Shown here one piece after another: positions 5,969-7,729 of a stretch of DNA of 7,729 nucleotides; position 1 is the first letter of the stretch, and the number at the start of each line of letters is the position of its first letter. This stretch comes from JBJKSO01 sp046703825. Its GTDB lineage: Bacteria > Chloroflexota > Dormibacteria > Aeolococcales > Bog-877. The position numbers were made by a program, and so were the translations under genes. The stretch lies in NCBI GenBank assembly GCA_046703825.1, contig JBJKSO010000046.1, positions 1 through 7,729 of the forward strand. Reading direction: 5' to 3'. The notes under the pieces were generated by a model, which was given only the letters and a program-made list of their open reading frames with translations, did no database searches and was not told the origin of the DNA.

Positions 5969-5974
5969 TACACT
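5969..5974 (+). promoter_or_regulatory. Candidate -10 hexamer for the bcp-folP operon
   Basis: TACACT lies 36 bases before the bcp ATG, leaving room for a short leader that includes the strong AAGGAGG site (5998-6004). The -35 region is not recognisable. It is a weak call, made because it is the best -10-like hexamer in the 85-base divergent gap on this strand. Confidence 0.25.
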
Positions 5975-6010
5975 GGGAACTGGCGGGTCGATCTAAGAAG
6001 GAGGCCTGAG

Positions 6011-6472
6011 ATGGATAGGCTTCAGCCGGGGAACACCGCTCCCGATTTCACTCTGCCCGACCAGGACGGTCGGCCCACGGCGCTCCACGACTACCGCGGC
6101 CGGCGGCTGGTCGTGTACTTCTACCCCAAGGACGACACGCCTGGCTGCACCACCGAGGCCTGCCAGTTCAACGACAACCTCGCCGCGTTCGCGAAAGGAT
6201 CGGTGCCGATACTGGGGATCTCCGCCGACGACGAGGCGAGCCACCGGGCCTTCCGGGCCAAGTTCGGCCTCAACTTCTCCCTGCTGGCCGACCTGGACCG
6301 CTCGGTGATGAGGCAGTACGGAGCCTATGGCGAGGTGGTCCGGTACGGCAAGACGACCGAGGGGGTCATCCGCTCCACCTTCTTGATCGACCCCGACGGC
6401 AAGATCGCCAAGGCCTGGTACCGGGTGAAGCCCGAAGGGCACGCCGAGAGGGTGCTGGCCGAGATCGCCTAG
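6011..6472 (+). CDS. bcp: Bcp/PrxQ-type thioredoxin-dependent thiol peroxidase
   Basis: 153-residue cytosolic peroxiredoxin that reduces hydrogen peroxide and alkyl hydroperoxides with electrons from thioredoxin. The active site reads YPKDDTPGCTTEAC: P39, T43 and C46 form the Px3Tx2C motif with C46 as the peroxidatic cysteine, and C51 five residues later is the resolving cysteine of the PrxQ type, forming an intramolecular disulfide. The third active-site residue is R121 in GVIRSTFLID. The start GNTAPDFTLPDQDG and the strand VPILGISADD are typical, and the length is standard. The start is certain: AAGGAGG at 5998-6004 lies six bases before the ATG. folP follows after 18 bases on the same strand, so the two are probably co-transcribed. 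No signal peptide is present. Confidence 0.96.
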   Translation: MDRLQPGNTAPDFTLPDQDGRPTALHDYRGRRLVVYFYPKDDTPGCTTEACQFNDNLAAFAKGSVPILGISADDEASHRAFRAKFGLNFSLLADLDRSVMRQYGAYGEVVRYGKTTEGVIRSTFLIDPDGKIAKAWYRVKPEGHAERVLAEIA

Positions 6473-6490
6473 GGCCGGAGAATCTGGAGG

Positions 6491-7615
6491 GTGAGCAGCC
6501 TGGCACGGATCCGGCTCCTTCCCCCCTACCCGGCCCCCGGGGGCTGGCTGCGGCTGGAGCTGCTCGCCGACACCGCCCAGGCGAACCTGCCTCGCCCGCC
6601 ACGCGGCCGGGCTGGCGTGACGGTCCTCGACCGGGAAGGGGGCCGGGTGGAGCTGGCTGGCCGGGCCGAGGAGCTGGCCGAGCTGGCGCGTGGTCTGAGC
6701 CCGGCCGAGCTGGGAAGCGCGCTGCTCGAAGCGCTGGGTACTTTGAGCCGGGAGCCAGCCCCCTGGCGGCTGGGCTCGGCGCTCTGGTCGTTCGGGGAGC
6801 GCACCTACATCTTGGGAATCATCAACGTCACCCCGGACTCGATCAGCGGGGACGGCGTCGGCGCCGACGCCTTGGCCGCCAAAGAGCGGGCGATCCAGCT
6901 TGCGGAAGAGGGGGCGGACGCCATAGATCTGGGGGGGGAGAGCACCCGGCCGGGGCACCAGCCGGTAGCTGTGGGTGAGGAGATCGAGCGGGTCGTCCCC
7001 GCGCTCCGAGCGATCCGCTCGGCCCTCAGGCTGCCCATCTTCGTCGACACCAGCAAGGCCGAGGTGGCGCGGGCCTGCCTGTCCGAGGGAGCCACCGGCA
7101 TCAACGACGTCTGGGGGCTCCGCCGAGATCCGGAGATGGCCGGAGTGGTGGCGCGGGCCGAAGCACCCCTGATCTGCATGCACAATCAGCAAGGGGCCGA
7201 GTACGGCGAGCTGATGGAGGACATCGCCGACAGCCTGCGCCACTCGCTGACGCTCGCCGGCCGCGCCGGGATCGCGCCCGAGCGCGTGATGTTGGATCCC
7301 GGTATCGGCTTTGGCAAGGACTCCCGCCAGAACCTCGAGGTGCTGCGCCGGCTGCCCGAGCTGCGCCTGCTGGGGCGACCGCTGCTGGTGGGCACCTCGC
7401 GCAAGTCGACGATCGGCTGGCTGCTCGGGGGCCGCCCGCCCCCGGAGCGGGTGCTGGGCACGGCCGCGAGCGTGGTCTGGGCAGCAGCGATGGGCGCCCA
7501 GGCGGTGCGGGTGCACGATGTGGCCGCCATGCGGGACGCGCTGCTGGTGGCAGACGCCCTCGCCCGCGGCCGCGAGCCGGCCCGGCTCCCCCCGGCGACC
7601 CCCGCCGGTGGGTGA
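6491..7615 (+). CDS. folP: Dihydropteroate synthase with N-terminal extension
   Basis: 374-residue enzyme that condenses p-aminobenzoate with 6-hydroxymethyl-dihydropterin pyrophosphate in folate synthesis. The TIM-barrel core begins near residue 102 and holds every signature: NVTPDS (112-117, N112), GGESTRPG (148-155, T152/R153), VDTSK (185-189, D186), IND (204-206, N205), LDPGIGFGK (268-276), GTSRKS (301-306, K305) and RVHD (340-343, R340/H342). About 100 residues precede the core, where compact enzymes have about ten; this extension has no catalytic motif but resembles extensions seen on some deep-branching bacterial enzymes. Loop 1 reads SISGDG rather than SFSDGG. The start is uncertain: the GTG at 6491 directly abuts GGAGG (6486-6490), though GGAG at 6477-6480 is correctly spaced. 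It lies 18 bases after bcp, and its end overlaps the next reading frame. Confidence 0.95.
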   Translation: MSSLARIRLLPPYPAPGGWLRLELLADTAQANLPRPPRGRAGVTVLDREGGRVELAGRAEELAELARGLSPAELGSALLEALGTLSREPAPWRLGSALWSFGERTYILGIINVTPDSISGDGVGADALAAKERAIQLAEEGADAIDLGGESTRPGHQPVAVGEEIERVVPALRAIRSALRLPIFVDTSKAEVARACLSEGATGINDVWGLRRDPEMAGVVARAEAPLICMHNQQGAEYGELMEDIADSLRHSLTLAGRAGIAPERVMLDPGIGFGKDSRQNLEVLRRLPELRLLGRPLLVGTSRKSTIGWLLGGRPPPERVLGTAASVVWAAAMGAQAVRVHDVAAMRDALLVADALARGREPARLPPATPAGG

Positions 7616-7729
7616 GCGCCGCCAGGTCGTGCTGGCGCTCGGCAGCAAAATGCCCCCCCCCCAGCACTGGCTGCAGGTGGGTGCAGAGGTGCTGCAAGAG
7701 TACGGACCGGGCGTCGCCGCCACGGCGGT
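7608..7729 (+). CDS. folK: Probable FolK (HPPK) N-terminus, cut by the window edge
   Basis: A frame beginning with GTG at 7608, overlapping the folP stop by eight bases, stays open to the edge (about 40 codons). It starts VGERRQVVLALGS, which resembles the first strand of 6-hydroxymethyl-7,8-dihydropterin pyrophosphokinase (usual motif LGSN), followed by an amphipathic helix (QHWLQVGAEVLQEYG) of the expected size. The enzyme would make the pterin substrate of FolP, and folP-folK neighbourhood is common. The usual GSN reads GSK here, and a run of ten C (7653-7662) encodes PPP where families have a short loop, so a sequencing indel or real divergence is possible. No Shine-Dalgarno is visible; translation would be coupled to folP. 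folB is not between them. The identification rests on about 30 residues and on context. Confidence 0.5.
   Translation, partial: MGERRQVVLALGSKMPPPQHWLQVGAEVLQEYGPGVAATA

Noticed and set aside
3355..6009. 884-codon open frame on the plus strand
   Set aside because: It is antisense to the EF-G-like gene and part of pirin, both of which have complete family motifs. Its product is a low-complexity Gly/Leu/His/Arg-rich sequence without a domain. Long antisense frames are expected at this GC content.
6931..6938. Run of eight G in folP as a possible frameshift site
   Set aside because: It encodes the conserved GGES motif in the correct frame with intact motifs on both sides, so there is no sign of disruption.
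946..7615. A combined stress-response system formed by Nudix, HhH, pirin and Bcp
   Set aside because: The genes alternate in orientation and are separated by independent promoter gaps; each is a common housekeeping gene, so the grouping is thematic only.
5993..7723. 576-codon open frame on the minus strand
   Set aside because: It is antisense to bcp, folP and folK. The translation is Gly/Pro/Arg/Gln-rich without motifs, and the plus-strand genes carry all catalytic signatures.

Overview
The window is very GC-rich (about 70% by eye), coding-dense DNA with strong G/C preference at third codon positions. It shows no mobile elements, CRISPR array, tRNA or rRNA. It reads as ordinary chromosome from a high-GC bacterium. 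The folP product has features I associate from memory with Chloroflexota-type enzymes (a GDG loop after the TPDSIS motif, NDVWGL, MHNQ, plus an N-terminal extension). The EF-G-like GTPase and the HhH protein also resemble actinobacterial and Chloroflexota proteins. I therefore favour a Chloroflexota or deep actinobacterial lineage, but the sequence alone does not settle this.

Layout, left to right. (1) Minus strand: a PfkB-type carbohydrate/nucleoside kinase whose 3' end lies beyond base 1, and immediately upstream of it an unrecognised 131-codon helical protein; the two overlap. (2) Plus strand, diverging from that pair across only about 35 bases: an ADP-ribose pyrophosphatase of the Nudix family, followed by about 140 bases that stay open in the same frame after its stop codon. 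(3) Minus strand: an endonuclease III-like HhH-GPD protein. (4) Plus strand, diverging from it: a YjbQ/UPF0047 protein. (5) Minus strand: a pirin that meets yjbQ tail to tail with one base between stop codons, and upstream of it an EF-G-like translational GTPase. Between these two lies a short promoter region with an inverted repeat and a -10-like hexamer. (6) Plus strand, diverging from the GTPase: a Bcp-type thiol peroxidase, then folP (dihydropteroate synthase), then the start of a probable folK cut by the right edge.

Functionally, folP and the partial folK belong to folate synthesis. Nudix, HhH, pirin and Bcp could loosely be grouped as housecleaning, DNA-repair and redox genes, but their alternating orientation argues against one operon. 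I see no convincing undescribed multi-gene system. The most useful leads are small: the candidate operator before pirin, the coding-like tail after the Nudix stop, the missing normal start codon of the kinase, the orphan Shine-Dalgarno before yjbQ, and the divergent FolK start with its 10-C run.
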